From assembly GCA_003640385.1 (NCBI GenBank), contig RCAB01000071.1, positions 1 through 64,000 on the forward strand: a stretch of 64,000 nucleotides of DNA, given 5' to 3'. Origin of the DNA: Setaria digitata (taxonomy: Eukaryota > Nematoda > Chromadorea > Rhabditida > Setariidae). The notes under the pieces were generated by a model. The model was given only the letters and a program-made list of their open reading frames with translations. It was not told where the DNA came from and did not search any database. Shown in pieces: positions 12,075 through 25,843 of the stretch; the stretch's first letter is position 1; each line of letters starts with the position of its first letter. The translations under genes and the position numbers were made by a program.

Positions 12075-15000
12075 ATTGAAGCCGTCTGAAATCAACCGAA
12101 TGGTTATAAGCTTAGCGTGACCTTTACCTCCTCCCCCTAGACGCAAACTAAGGTAACTGATAGTTCAACCAATAGCTGAACTACTACCCGTACTGAACGT
12201 AACCGAAGCCAGGCGAAAACTTCACCAATTGCAGTGGAATATCCACCCCTTCCATCAGTTCACGTTTCAAAGTCCCTATTATGAAACTTTAATGATCTCA
12301 TCTAGGGGTGATTTGTTTAAATGATCATTACAGTGATGAATGCGCCATAAGATGGTGCTTGCTGAACGCGTTGCAAATAGAAAGAGGTAAAGATATACTT
12401 CTTCGTTAGAAAATTATACTAGCATATTATCTGCAAAAATAGACTTTATCACGGAAATTTCCACAGTGCTATGATTGCAAATGACCTCAGTTAGACCTTA
12501 TCCTTCAGTGATGCAGAATCAGTTGACGTACTAAGCTCTTCAAAAAATCACATCCTAGTATGTTGAAAAAAAGCTTCTGCCTCCCGGAAAAAAGCCACTG
12601 CGTTAATTCTTCAACATCCCAGCTCTTTTGTAGGTGCAGAACCAAAAACTCAACAGCTCAGTCAATTTACCTCCACAAAATTAAGAAGATCGGTATAACC
12701 ACTCCTAGTATTTCGAAACAAGTCACCAATGCTGTACAACGCTAACTAAAGGAAGAACCGCTTCTTTTGTAAGCAAAAGCAACTGATTTAAATTTCATTT
12801 CGCGACTGTAACGGCGTGGGTTGGCTATAACAGGGCCAGGTTTGTGATTCGGATAGTTTAGTCGTGTGATTGCACGGTGGAGACTGCGGAGGGCATTCTG
12901 TTTGCTTTTGTTGCAGGTGAGAGGGCAGTTTAAATTAAGGTAAATGCGTAGTGGTGGTATTGTCTTAGGAACGTGCTACAGTTTTTTGGACAAGTTGACC
13001 ATCGAATTCCCTCTGGACTTGTTTGCAAGAACTCTGTGTACGAACTGTGGACGAACCCATCATGGTTAGTGCAGTTTTTGTATAAATGAGTGAAAGGTAG
13101 TTTCTCTGCTCGGGATAAACAGCTATGAACATCTCAAGAAATAGCTGTCGCAGATGAATCACTCTCTCACATTTGTTTATAACCGCCCTCAACTCCTTAT
13201 ATTTGCTTACTTCTTTCTGTGTGCACTTCGGCCATGGCAGATTCATTCCCATTTTTTAGCCCAGTTGGACTTATCTGTTCTGGAGCGCTTGCTTTTGGTC
13301 TTACCCACTATACACCCTTGCCAATCTCCATCATGTGGAAGTTATCAAACATGACATGTATGGAAATTTGATACAAGATAAGGTAGGCACGAGGCTCGAG
13401 TCTCACTTCCATATCCTTAAGTTATATGTGCGAGCTGAGGACTCGGTCATATAAGGGACAACCTAATTGTCTCTTTAGAAGTTGCTGTAGAAGTCAGAAT
13501 CCCTTCAAATTTGTTCTAGTGCTCTTTGTTTTACCAATCACCCTAACCAGTTGCAGACAGTGGCAGAATATTGGTGGCGCTACCCCTCCAGAAAATGTGT
13601 TCGGAAATAGCTGCTCTGTCTCGAGTTCCCAGTGCGGTGAACCCCACCACCAAATCATTTCGAATACACAACTTCATACCGACCAGTATTGTCTGTGCTA
13701 CCTGTTCTACAAAGTCTAAATGCTTTCAATAAATCTAATCACTCCTTCCAACGCAAAAGCCCCAGTCCAAAAGCCATTGCAGATTAAACCAGATCAACCT
13801 TCCCTCCCTAACTTGAAATTCACACGCTACTGGCTGCGCGCCACAAATTGATCAAGCGCGTGTACTTATGGACCGAACCCATTGATTCAATTTAAGCACA
13901 TGGCTACAGCCGCAGCTGCTCAGATTTCTCTAATTCAGGGTTCGAAAGATCATCTCCGAAAATTCAAAAATTTTAACTTGAAACAATTCAAGATGCAACC
14001 TTTTCCTGAATGAGGTTTGCATGCAAACACAATATTTAACATACAAACAATAACATAAAACGTACAAACACATCGCAGATGTAAAGTGGAAACGTAGTAA
14101 TAGCTTATAAACATAATAGATGTATAAATCAATATATCAGCAATACAAATACTTCAGAATACACATGAAAAGATCAATGATGCCATTTAAATAATCACTC
14201 ACCAGGAGTACTTAGAAGACTTCGGGATGTTATCATCCAAAATCGCCTTTACACTATTTAACAAATACAGTAAACTTATAATTTCCATTTTCACGGCGCA
14301 GTACGAAGGTCATTATGACAGTTCAATAATAGAATCGCATTAAAAACACATATATATGTAAGACACAATAGGTAGGGGAAAGGTCAAAAACAAACAACTC
14401 CCCTTACAGTTACAGTCTAATAGATCCATTTCATTTGTCCCGCCTCAAGTATTTCCAACACTATCCCATTCAAAGATCCTCTCTCAATTTTGACTGGAAC
14501 ATAGAATTCATAACCGCTCTTCGCATACAATAACTACATAGCTAAATAGACATAATGTTGACACGTGACAAGAAACATAATCAGGATAAAGTAACATTTT
14601 CTTTCAACAACACCGGATACCGAGCAGTGTTTTCTCAGCTCGAAAAGCATCGTCCTTCACAGCGATAACATCATCGTCTGTATTTGGCCTGAGCAATCTA
14701 CGATTCACGAATCTAAACCTTCCTCGCCCCTAAACACATTTCAGTTCAGAGAAACCCTTAACTTGGATCTTTCAACCCACAGATTTAAATTATAGTAGGC
14801 GATGAGCGACCAGGAATTCGTACAGTAGGAATGCCTAATCATTCAAAATTGCTCCAGTTTCAATTCCAGATCAACCGGTAGGACTCGGTCCACTCAATAG
14901 AACCAGTAGTCCATAAGTCCCATAATCAACTAATAACTACCCTTACAGAATTAGGATAGAAAGATAGATGAATGGAAATAACATGAAATACTGGAATGAT

Positions 15001-15839
15001 TACTCATGAATAGGGCCGATTTTTCTCTGCCAACAGTCTGAACTCTCTCAATCCCACCAAATTCTGTTGCACAACCGCGTTTCAGTAAGCATGAAGAAAG
15101 ACGGTTTAAAAAAAAAAGCTGCTGCCGCAGATACAACCACACAAGACGTTCATGAAGAAAAGAGAGCAATAGTTATCGATAAAAGGAGTGCGCAACTAAA
15201 ACTTCTGTTAGCAGCATGCTGGAAACAAAAAAAAAAAAAAAGCACCAAGAACCAAAATACCGTTTTCCGTTAATGACCACTGCTGCTCCTAACACTTTTC
15301 ATTCAACAACTGTTAATTCGAAATAACATATTTCCGTCAAAAAGACGTTAGGAAAGTTTGGACTTACATCCACAGTACTGTCAAACGATATTTAACTATT
15401 TTGGTATATGATAGCACCATTAAATTTACCAGTTTTGCTTCTTGCTCTGAAACATGAACTCTAACCACATTCTTGCCCCGGTAATTTTGGAATTTTAGAC
15501 ATCCAGCTCCTTTACTAAATTTATTACATTTACCTTACGGCAATTCATATTAATCTATATAACAGAAATTAATCCTTATAGGAAGAGTCATTAGTAACAA
15601 ACAAACCTGCTGCATAAACCTGAACTGCGAGCTGTTTTTCATGCGAGGACATGTTATTTTCGACGATACTTCTTCGTCCAGACTTAACAGTTAAAACATA
15701 ATATTCTTGCACAGTGTGTCACTCTCATCGATGAACTCCTTGTCTTCCACACAATCTTCGCTATAGCTACCGAATGAAAAATGCACGTGCAGTTCATGCA
15801 TCACCTCCTCATTTTCATCTTCGCTACTTCTGTTTTGCT
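12075..15839. other. Intergenic, 3.8 kb between mep-1 and the snRNP gene
   Basis: No exon recognised on either strand. Isolated frames at 12965-13252 (-) and 13426-13719 (+, some cysteines) have no family resemblance and no good splice context. The right end is the mep-1 3'UTR (minus-strand AATAAA at 15520-15525). Confidence 0.45.
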
Positions 15840-17154
15840 TCAAATTTCTGAGACAACCTGACTAGACTTGGCCCAAAATTCTTTTAAATTTCCATCAATT
15901 TCCAACATTACATTCTTAGGCTCCCGAATTTTCGACTCATACTTGGCCATGTCTTCCTTTTCGTCTTCGCTATATATCTTCTCATAGAAGGGCGGAAAAT
16001 CTGCGAGCAAAAAAAAAAAAAAAAAAGAAAATCGGTTAGCATAAAACCAGAAAATAACCGAGCGAAAAGTAACTGTGTCATAAACAAACTACAATTTTCT
16101 AAAAATTGTGTCACAATCTAGAAAAACATGCAAATTAAATTGGTGCGACAATTAAAGTGAACAAGACGAAATAGGTTTGTGAGATGTCAGATCCAATTTC
16201 GAGATTTGAATTTATTCCCCAAAAAAATATGAAGAATAAAAAAGCATGCAACCGAAAGTCATGAATCCCACAAGCTAAGCACGGGCACAGCTAATGCAAA
16301 AGCCATATGGCTACTAAGCAAAGCGATGACAACCTACAACAAATGAGCAAAATTACCGGATGCTGAACTGGCCGCGCTATTCAAAGTGTTTTGTGCAGGA
16401 TTTTTAGGATGTACGGTATTCAGATGCACTTCCAGTTTACTGTAACTACTGCATTTGAAGGCACAAACATCGCAGCTGTACATAATTTCCGCAGAACATA
16501 GTTTTACCTGGTGATCTGTCACCAAATGTTGCAACATATTGAAAGCATATTGCTGGAAAAAATTGAACACTCTAAATGAAAATGGTCTAAATAAAAAAGA
16601 CTTTCAAAAAAAAAAAAAAAAAAAAACGCATTACAAAATTAGCTAATTTGAAACTAATAAACAGCAAATGAGATATGTAAATACTACCTTGCCGCAATGC
16701 TTACAACGTCCACCATCTTCCTTTTTTTGCGCTTTTGTTAAGAGATCAGAAGTAACAAGACCATGGGCCATGACAAGATGCCGTTCCAATCCTTCATATG
16801 TCCAGAATCTATCACGACAACGACTGCATGCTAATGGAGCACCCTGGAACAAATGATTTTTTTTTTTCTTTTATATCCCTTAATTAAAAGAATGCACCTT
16901 ACTAGCAAAAAGGTTATGCAGAAAAGAGATAAATACCGGCCAGAATTTACTGGCTCATGAAAAGCTTGCCTGTTGCATATCAGCTGATGTTTTTCCACGC
17001 ATCTGTTTGTGAAATAATTGCAAATGCGTCAGATATCGATCCCTATCCTGGACATTCTGGTCACAAATTTCACAGACATTGTTATTATGTCCAGAAGATA
17101 TAACTCCACTTAACTGACTACGCGATGAAGGAACCTATAACCAAAAAAGCCACT

Positions 17155-17189
<35 letters not shown>

Positions 17190-20100
17190 GGGTCATTGTA
17201 TAAGCTTCTGTGAATATCCCGATCTCATCCGACTAAACAAAAACGATAATGTGCAAGTCTAAGTTTCAGAAGCATATAGTTCTTTATGATATAAGCCGGA
17301 TAACAAAATTTTGCATTTTAAACACGACCCATTTTAAAGTCCCCTCAGTATCTCCAACATTTTTGTTTATAAATCTGTAAAAAATCTCCATGCGAAGTAC
17401 CCCCTTGTTAAAAGTACTTTCCATCTTTAACAATACAAGGTAAGGAGAAGTGTAGGACAAATTCCTCACTCTGTTAGACAAATGCCATAGGATTTTATTT
17501 CAAAAAAAAAATTCGAACAATATGGGCAACCCACAATGCAAATGCTATCAGCACTATTAAATGCCACCAAGCGCTTTGAAAAGTTATTAACAACTGGCGC
17601 ACATTTCCTAAAGATATTAAAAAAAAAAAAAAAAAAAAAAAAACAAGGAATACTTGCGGTGGTGCCCTAATACGCCCTGCAAGTGAAGCAGCAGCATGCG
17701 GTGACACAGCTGGCCCACGGATTCCAGCAGCTACACCACGCTGCGTGAATAAAGATAATCCTGGAGTGCGCATTCCACTAACGGCAGCACGCTGCAACTG
17801 CTGCTGCATTGCTGAAAAAATATTGCAATTACTGATTGTTACCCTTCCGAATAGAACCGAATAAATCCGAGTACAACCAAATAAAGCGTCCGGGATTATA
17901 CGATATAAATTTTCAAGTTCCAGTAGTACGTATTCTCTTACCTGCTAAAAGACTTGGATTTCCTATTAATGAAGACATCTTCGTTTGCTGCTGATGATGC
18001 GCCACAGCCTGCGCTGCCCTTATCCTCTGCTAAAAAATCTTTAAATTATCCAACAATCAAAGTGTGGACAGAACACAGCTTGGTCCCATTTAAAGTATAT
18101 ATATATAAATTAATTTTAAAATTTAAGTATATATACAATTCAAACTAAATATATATATAATTTAAATTATATATATTTAAAATTAACGAAAAACTTTTCA
18201 TCTTCCAATCCGTATGTATGAATGTTCTAGAAAACTACATAAATTTGGCTATTAAATTAACCTGTTGCAAAAGCAGTGCTGCTTGCTGTTGTTGCGCCGC
18301 CAAAAGCGCTGAATTAGTCACAGCAGCCTGACTACGTCGCTGCTGCAACTGTTGTTGTTGCTGTACTAGCTGAGCACGCTGTAGTTTCTGCAAAGAACTT
18401 GAAAATGAATAAGAGGCCTGTTTGAGAATGGACCCTACGAATTACCCTGAAAGCAGAGGTCATAAAAGTTTGGTTCGAATAATCTTAAACCTCGTATCAC
18501 TTGTCTACTAATAAAAAAAAGGTTGCAAACAAACCTCTACTTGTTGTCTTTGTGCAACCTGCTGTTGCTGCAAAATTGTTGGATCAACTGGAGGTTTATC
18601 CCATAGCCAGTGATTAATGGCACTGACGTCCTGTGGATGTTTTGGTGCCATTATCAAACTAGAATAGAAATAGAAATAATACATCGAAAATCCATTTCCA
18701 AAAGGGTGGTAAAATTGATTTCTCCATTTAATGACAGTGCTCCTAAATTATTCGCAGAAAGGAAGTGCAAACCGCCATCTTTCTTCGAACGTCAATACAA
18801 AAATTTAACTGTTTCTACGACAAACGTGGACTTACCGAACTCTATTTAGGTCTCTTCGACACATTTTCAAATGTTGGTCTCGTTGTCCTTTGTACATAAA
18901 ATCCTCGTTACAGCATGGACAAGGGTTTCGAGGAATAGCTTCTTCTTTTCCAGCTACCAAGTCGTGCTCTCTCCTAAATTTTTCTGTAATTCTTATCACA
19001 ATAAAAGCTATTACAAAAACCCGGTACTTGATGAGAGCTCACTTCGATGACAATATGAACAAAAAACATACAAATAATGCTGCGAAATCATATTTTCATT
19101 AGTGAAGAATTCAGGACATAGCGCACATTGGTATTTTCTACCATCAAAGTGTGGTGTCTGTCGATGTACCGACAGAATAATTCGTGATTCAGTGCGGAAG
19201 TTACATAGTTGACACGTATATTGCTTCAGTTTATACGGTTCATTTTTCTTTCGCAGTGCTTCCCATACTGGTTTAAGTTGCTGTGCAACCTCAAACATAC
19301 GTACGTATTAGAAAATCTTACAGGGTAAGTCTCTAGGAATTACAGAATATGAAAAAAAAAAAAAAAGTCCTATTTCGAAAAGTTATTTTCACAATCATAT
19401 GAACTCATGAGCAAGAAAATGGAGAATTATGCACCTAAGAATGTCAAATGCTCGTTCATCACTAAAACGCCACAAAGTATGAACAAAACCTGTTTATAAG
19501 TCTCCATATTTTTCGGAGTTTCAGGTAAATTTTTAGCATGAACAATGTCAGAATATGTCGATTCTTGTACAAGATCTTGTCCAATGTCCATCAATAACTT
19601 GGTCATATGGGGAGCGGGATGCCCCAACTTCAATAAATGCCGTTCACGTTTTTCAGCTTCGGAAAGCTTTGGCCTCTCATCGCCGAACATCCGCCCAATT
19701 ACCTTCGACAGAGGTGCATCCGGATCATGTTCGATCAACAAATCTACGACCTGTAAGTAATTCAGGCATCTCTGTATGTATGCTGACTTCTTCAAAGCCA
19801 TCAGTGACACTTTTCCTCCGAAACTGAGATTTCATATCAAATATTAGTGAATGTATTCATATGAAACTTTAGAAAGTGATGAGAAGTACCTGTGATGGTG
19901 GGAAACTGATGGTATTCGGCAAAACTAGCTGCTTATCCAGTATAAGTTTCCGGACTGACAAAGGTTCACGCTGCACTTGAATATTAATAGCCCCTAACAA
20001 CGCATCCAACACTTTCCTGCATAAAAAATTCAGTATGAATAAAAGTACAGAAGTAAGATCAAGGGAACTTGAATTTTACTTACGCTGAACGACGACGCCC

Positions 20101-23100
20101 AACCCACTAAATTTTAGGAACTTCTTTGCCACGTTTATCGCGAATGCACCAGTTTCTCGCGAGTACCGAATAATTGTAGCCATGGCCAGACGGCACATCT
20201 TTCAAGAAGAATCAAACGTGCAGTATATCCACTAGCACAAAGCAACAAAACAATGTGTCAATCTATAAAAAATCATAGCCACTCTGGTATTATTTGCTTA
20301 CCTTTCAACGTTCGCGTTCTTATCGATCGCATCTTTGACATAAGCTTCTAACTTATTCAATAAAGCCTCGCCGCTTGTCAATTCCGGTTTCTTTTCTCCT
20401 ACCTAAAACACACCGACCTAAAATCCTGTGAATAAATACTTTTTTAAGTTTATCCGTAATAACCGATGCAATTTTCAAAGGGACTAAAATGAACCTGAGT
20501 ATCCGGGTCATCTGGAACAGGTGATTTTGCTTTCTTCTTCTTCGCAGGTGGTTCACCACTGGAATCAGATTCATCGTGGTCGTCATCTAGTTCTAAAAAA
20601 TCAAATATTTCACAGAGCAAGGAAGCTTAACTAACGTGACAATAATAAATAAAAGCCAGTGATATCCAAAGAACAAATTTGTGTTAAAAATATAACGACA
20701 CTATTGCACTGCTCTACGAAGAAGGACAGCAAGAACAAAAAACACAAAATTGGAAAATTGGATAAGAATATCTGCACTTTTTCAAACTAATTATAATCAC
20801 TCCTACCATACTTTTCCTTCCAGCGCAACAAATTTCATTGGGTAATAATACCAATTAACAGGAAAAAAAAAAAAACATTCCCGTTAATTAATGTCGATTG
20901 CTAGGATGATGACGAAATAAAAATCGGAATATGGCTCACCTATGCACTCCACAGCGATCGATTTATTAGTACTGTTTTCGATAAATACTGATCCTTTGTT
21001 TCTTGATTTATTTTTGCAAGATTCAGTTTCTATTATAATGTCCTCATTAGTAGTCAGTCCATTAGAATCTAAAAAAAAAAGAATTATAGAAACCATATAC
21101 AATGGGTTTTTTTTTTTGAATAAATTTATCTTAACTTTGTTGAGATGAAGTAGAACATATATAACTTAAAAGAATCCCTTGCAATGTGATAGATGGTAAA
21201 AACAACGAAAATCCCTCATGATACGTTTTAAAATGATTGAAACAACGAACCCTTATTACTAATGCTATCACTGTAACCATTTTCGCCAGAAAACGTCGGC
21301 CTGGTGCAATCTCCATTATTCCTACCATTTCCATGATGCTCATCTTCATCGTTCACAGACTTCCCACTAATCCATATACCATTTCCGATTATATCCATTG
21401 ATTTGTCCATATAATTTGTTGAAGTGTCATCTGAGATCGAATCGTTCTGAGCATTCTTTAGCGACGCCTAGAAGACAGGATGAAGACGTGAAACGTTTAA
21501 AATCATTGAGATCAGGAATATTTGTTGTCCTAACTACGAAATGTGACACTGGTTTCGGAATTTTTTATAAAATTAAAAACTACTTGTAAAGCAGAATCCA
21601 TATCGACCTCGACTGACGCATGCACTTCGTTCTCAGTTACTTTACATTTGTTACTAGTTGAGTCATCGTCTAAAGTAATCATTTTGCAGCATGCACCGCG
21701 AGAACAGAACGGCTGAAGGAGCACCAACTGAAAATAATCCTCCGTGCTCGAAGTAGATAAGTTAAGAACCTCGAAAGCGAAACATTTTGAGGAATATATC
21801 AGAAAAAGGAATATCAAATAAGGAACTTCATATCAAGTAAGGTTTTCAAACTACAGTGAATTTTTGCCGAACTGTACGTGGAATGGGTTATTAATTATTA
21901 ATAACTAACTGTATGACACCGTAGTCATTCTTTGAAATGCTATCATTCAATTCTTCGACAAAATGTGATATCCTTAGGCCCAGAAATAGCTTTAAAGCGC
22001 AACATATAAGCAAGCATGGTCTAACACAGGTGTGAGTTATCAAAATTTCACTTCCTGGCCAGGAAAAACTATCTTATTACGGAAATGAAATTAATGGAAG
22101 GCGTTCCTATGGGAAATCCTATACCAAGGCCGATCCGAACGTTCATAGTCACTAGTCCATTCTTACATAAACTAAAAATGTAACGCACAACCTAACCTTA
22201 ATTATCTCCTTCGTCTATGAAACACTGAGGCACTAAAGACACTAAAGATAGAGACTGCCCCAAGATGGTTGTACAGCGCCGGATTTGAAGTCGGGATGGC
22301 GGTTTCGAAAGGATACCAGCGGTAACCTGGATAATGAATAGTCCTGTGGGTTATATCAGACACGTCAAAAATCTCGTGACCATACTGTATGTGCAATGAG
22401 GTCTGCAGGTATACAAAATATGGCCCAGCAGTAACAGAACTAAAAAACATTCATGTGGGACCCGGTCAACGTTTGCAATCCGTTCGGTTTCGGTGGGTTA
22501 CAGCTGCCGCGTGCGGATCCTGGCAGTTGCCGCGTGCGAAAGCGCCCATATATCGATCGATCCCAGAGCAACATATACCCTTCATCACAATATATATTGA
22601 CGGTGGCGGTCCGCGCCAACTCAGCACAAAAACCCAATCGACGGCGTTTCAAAAGAAGGAACCTGACCGTAGTTGACTAGAAATCCTTGATATAGGAGTA
22701 ACTGCTTTGCGAGAAGTTACGTGCATGGCAGATGAAAAAGGAAACTAAAACTTTGGCTTATAAAAAGCAACACTGCATAAAAAAAAATGATCTTGAGAGT
22801 TCCGGACCCTCCCTCTACTCAAATTCACTGTACCCGGAAAATGTCCGAAAAACTTTGTTATACACCCTCAAAAATCAGAACGAAGTCTATTGAGTAAAAC
22901 TGAAAAACTGGCGCTTGGAAATGTCTGACGGATTGATTCATAATACGATTGTTAATAGCTTCGAAAGTTCATCCAGTAAGTTAAACTCATATCTAGATTA
23001 TTCTACGACAGCAAATTAGATTTTTTATAGTTTAGGCTAAACTTATTCAGAATTCAGCACGTAGCCCTAAGGTCAGGAGAGTCTCATTTTACCAAGATAT

Positions 23101-24298
23101 GTGAAATTTCCAGTTAAGCGTGACCTCAGAACACGAGACAAGAGTCTGGACTACTCCATTCACTATATTAAATAAAAAAAAGTCAAGTGCCATGAGAAAC
23201 TCTTTCAGCTGCTCAAGAAAGGAACAGGCTGAGAAACATACAAGCGAGACCGATTAACAAAACTAATCCCAATTTAATTACCATATTTCAAAACAACTAG
23301 TATTCAGCTTCCACCAACGCACAACTAGTCCTGTTGGGAGGATTACCCTCAAGCCCCAGAAAGTGCTAAAAGAGTGTGACAGCTGTCAGGACGGCAAAAC
23401 TTCAAAAGAAGGATTCGTTGGTGTTACACAGTGCACAGTCCCGATGGCTTTATTGGCGCTCGCTGTTAATATTTAAATTTCAAACACTAAACATGAGCCT
23501 TTAGCAGAGGAAGGAAATACAACTAATCTGCTGACAAGTAATCTGCACTTAAGAATTTTGTTTCAACAAAGCCGTCCCATCAAACTACCTCCGTAGCTAT
23601 AAACAAATCAGTACAGGAATGTTACCTCTCGATTTCGTACATAACAGTTATGCCAGTTTTCCAAGTTACTGAGCAGACCAATCAGGAACTGTTACTGCAC
23701 CGAAAAACCTCACTGAAAAAATGTTGGGGTAGACACTTGCATGACCCTCTTCATGCAGTACGTACGTGACTGCAGTCTGGAAAACATGCACTCACCCACT
23801 CACTGGTACTATATGTACGACTTAGTTCGGCGTGAAAGCCAGATACACAAGCATATACGAACATACACACAAACCGACACCGACCGACCGACCAAATAGA
23901 CACTCACAGACAACGCCCGAACAATTGATGTCGGTCGTGCCACACCATCTCTTCGTTTGTCTTTGTCGCGTTGCCGCGCGGCACCAAGATATCAGTATGG
24001 CAGTAGTTATGAACGTCACTGGATAGGCAAAAGAAGCACGGCCGATACTATTATCATCACCCTTCGTGGTCTCTGGTCGTGTTCCAGCCTCTATCTGGCT
24101 TGACGTTCCGTCCAGGTTACGATCTAAGATGAAGTCGTAATTCGGGAACTCCTTCAGTGTGTCCGACTTTAAAACTATCGAGAATTCGAACTTAAAATCA
24201 CGAGGAGAATTTAAATTCGGTTCGGAAATCCACTGAAGAACTGATTCTGCAGATGGGTGCGTTGGATTTATCAAGGCTGCGTAGAAGTGGTCTCCCAT
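15840..24298 (-). CDS. mep-1: MEP-1: seven-zinc-finger, Q-rich chromatin repressor
   Basis: MEP-1 works with the Mi-2 remodeller LET-418 to silence germline genes in somatic cells and also acts in germline RNA control. Twenty exons chain in phase from ATG 24298 to TGA 15840: 24020-24298, 21584-21727, 21251-21467, 20940-21068, 20495-20592, 20302-20402, 20150-20231, 20084-20106, 19890-20016, 19490-19771, 19072-19289, 18836-18973, 18535-18658, 18262-18387, 17942-18026, 17654-17811, 16970-17134, 16688-16843, 16357-16552, 15840-16000; 1002 aa. Three zinc fingers (CQLC, CALC, CPCC) lie near 515-612, a Gln-rich stretch spans about 640-780, and four more fingers (CEIC, CSRC, CKHC, CDVC) lie near 795-930. 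An acidic and Ser/Asn-rich N-terminal third precedes them. Seven fingers around a Q-rich block is the MEP-1 layout; I recognise it by architecture. Oddities: intron 7 is only 43 nt, and intron 17 starts with GC. Confidence 0.85.
17156..17187. repeat. Poly(T) tract in mep-1 intron 16
   Basis: About 32 T on plus, so poly(A) in the mep-1 sense direction. A 25-nt A tract lies at 17619-17643 in the same intron. Similar long tracts lie at 1489-1512, 1731-1752, 2945-2964, 46520-46547, 57246-57274 and 61769-61798. Confidence 0.9.
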
Positions 24299-25843
24299 GC
24301 TAGCCGTCTAAGTATTGGCTGGATAGACTGAAAAATACATCACAGAGTCGCGTTATGTTTTGTAGTTTCAAGAAACTAATAACATTGCAATATTGCAAGT
24401 GATCCACTCTGAACGTATGTGTGAGTACTGGAGGACAACGGTGAGCAGCAGCTCGACATCACTGATTGAAGGTGGCAGCTAGGAAGGAAATGAAGCTCCT
24501 TTCACACATTTCAAAAGTACCCAAGCATCATGACTTCTGTCCCCATCTCCACACCTGTCTTATTTCCCTGAAGCTGGATCGACCATTTAGAAAGCTTAGC
24601 ACCATGTAAACCTACAGTGGACTGGATGTTGAATGGCATTCACTCTCCTGCATCTAGAAGGAAACTGGGAGAGCAGGATATAGTCGTGTATCAGATTCCG
24701 AGGAGGGAAAATGATCGCTTACTGTAATCCATCACAACATGATTCATATTGCCGTTGTTTCGTAGAAATTCGATCAGTATTGTTTGGTTCTTCTATGTAT
24801 GCTTCTGAATGAATATATGACTTTTTCAGCTGCTGAAAGTAACCATACTGAGGTTTAAGGGATCAAAACAACTTTGCCGTATGGCATGTTTTATTGGAAG
24901 CAGCATGTAATTTTCAAGGTCACATGAATCTTAAGCCTTCGTGAATTTTAATATCGTGATATTTTGAATAATAACGCATGTAACAAATTTTATAAAATTT
25001 TTATACAAAGTCGTCTCGTAGTGCCCAAAACATAGCCGAATTGTACAGGACTGAGTAATTATTCAGTCTTGAGAAATCTGAGTGAAAAGGTGTAACAGGA
25101 GCAAAGGCTTTGGATAAAGTATCATACAGTTGTATTGAAGAGGTTATTTAAAGTAAACGGGAAAATAATTAGCACTGAAACGTTCCCTTCAACTGCAGTT
25201 AAAGTTCGAGAGCAAAGACCACATTGTAAATTCATTTATTCAAATCTTCGTGTTGGACAAGCCGTTGGTGATAATGCGTATTGTATCTTTAGGTAAAGAT
25301 AACTCCGGTTGCTCTGATGGATATCAAGTGACCATACTTCATAATTGTGGGTAATTACAAATCATTAGAGATGTACAAAGGTTCTTTCCGACTCAGTTAT
25401 AAAAGAAGTTTCGTTTGGTTAAGAGTGATTTTTTTAACAAACTGCTAATGACCGAAGTAATTGTAAGCACATTAGGAGATTTCCAGGTGTATAGATCGCC
25501 TACCTGCCCTTAGCTGGCTCATCCTTTCATTTGACTTGGTAACTGCACAAACAATCTGCCAAGTCTTGTTCGCATCCTAACACGTTGCCTCGTTAACAGA
25601 ACTCCACATTTCGAACTTTCTGACATTGTGTTTCAGCACACAGTGTGGTCCTAACAAGAATTGGCCAGTGACCAAACTGTTTTTATCCACGCGAAGTTTG
25701 GAATTTAGTTGGTTGGGTGGTGTTGGTGGTTGTCTGCAACATATTAGTTGTGTGACTGGACTGTCGTTAGAGAGGTGGCAGGTCAGGCATTGAGGCGTCA
25801 CAGGTCAACTCCTGATGGCCACATTCGAGGGGTTGCAGAGATC
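24299..25843. promoter_or_regulatory. Shared upstream region of divergent mep-1 and TADA3
   Basis: No coding exon recognised across 1.5 kb between two start codons that point away from each other. It must contain both promoters unless a far upstream non-coding exon exists. The TADA3 frame is open upstream of 25844 but has no earlier ATG in it. Confidence 0.5.

Noticed and set aside
13426..13719. Cysteine-containing 97-codon frame on plus
   Set aside because: No signal peptide, splice context or family resemblance; looks like chance.
15067..15273. Lys/Ala-rich 68-codon plus frame
   Set aside because: Built largely from A-runs; no coding signature.
19752..19823. Apparent frameshift in mep-1 between ...FPPSQ and VVDLLIEHD
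   Set aside because: Using the acceptor CATACATACAG ending at 19772 (or TTACAG at 19751) keeps phase; both give an intact protein.
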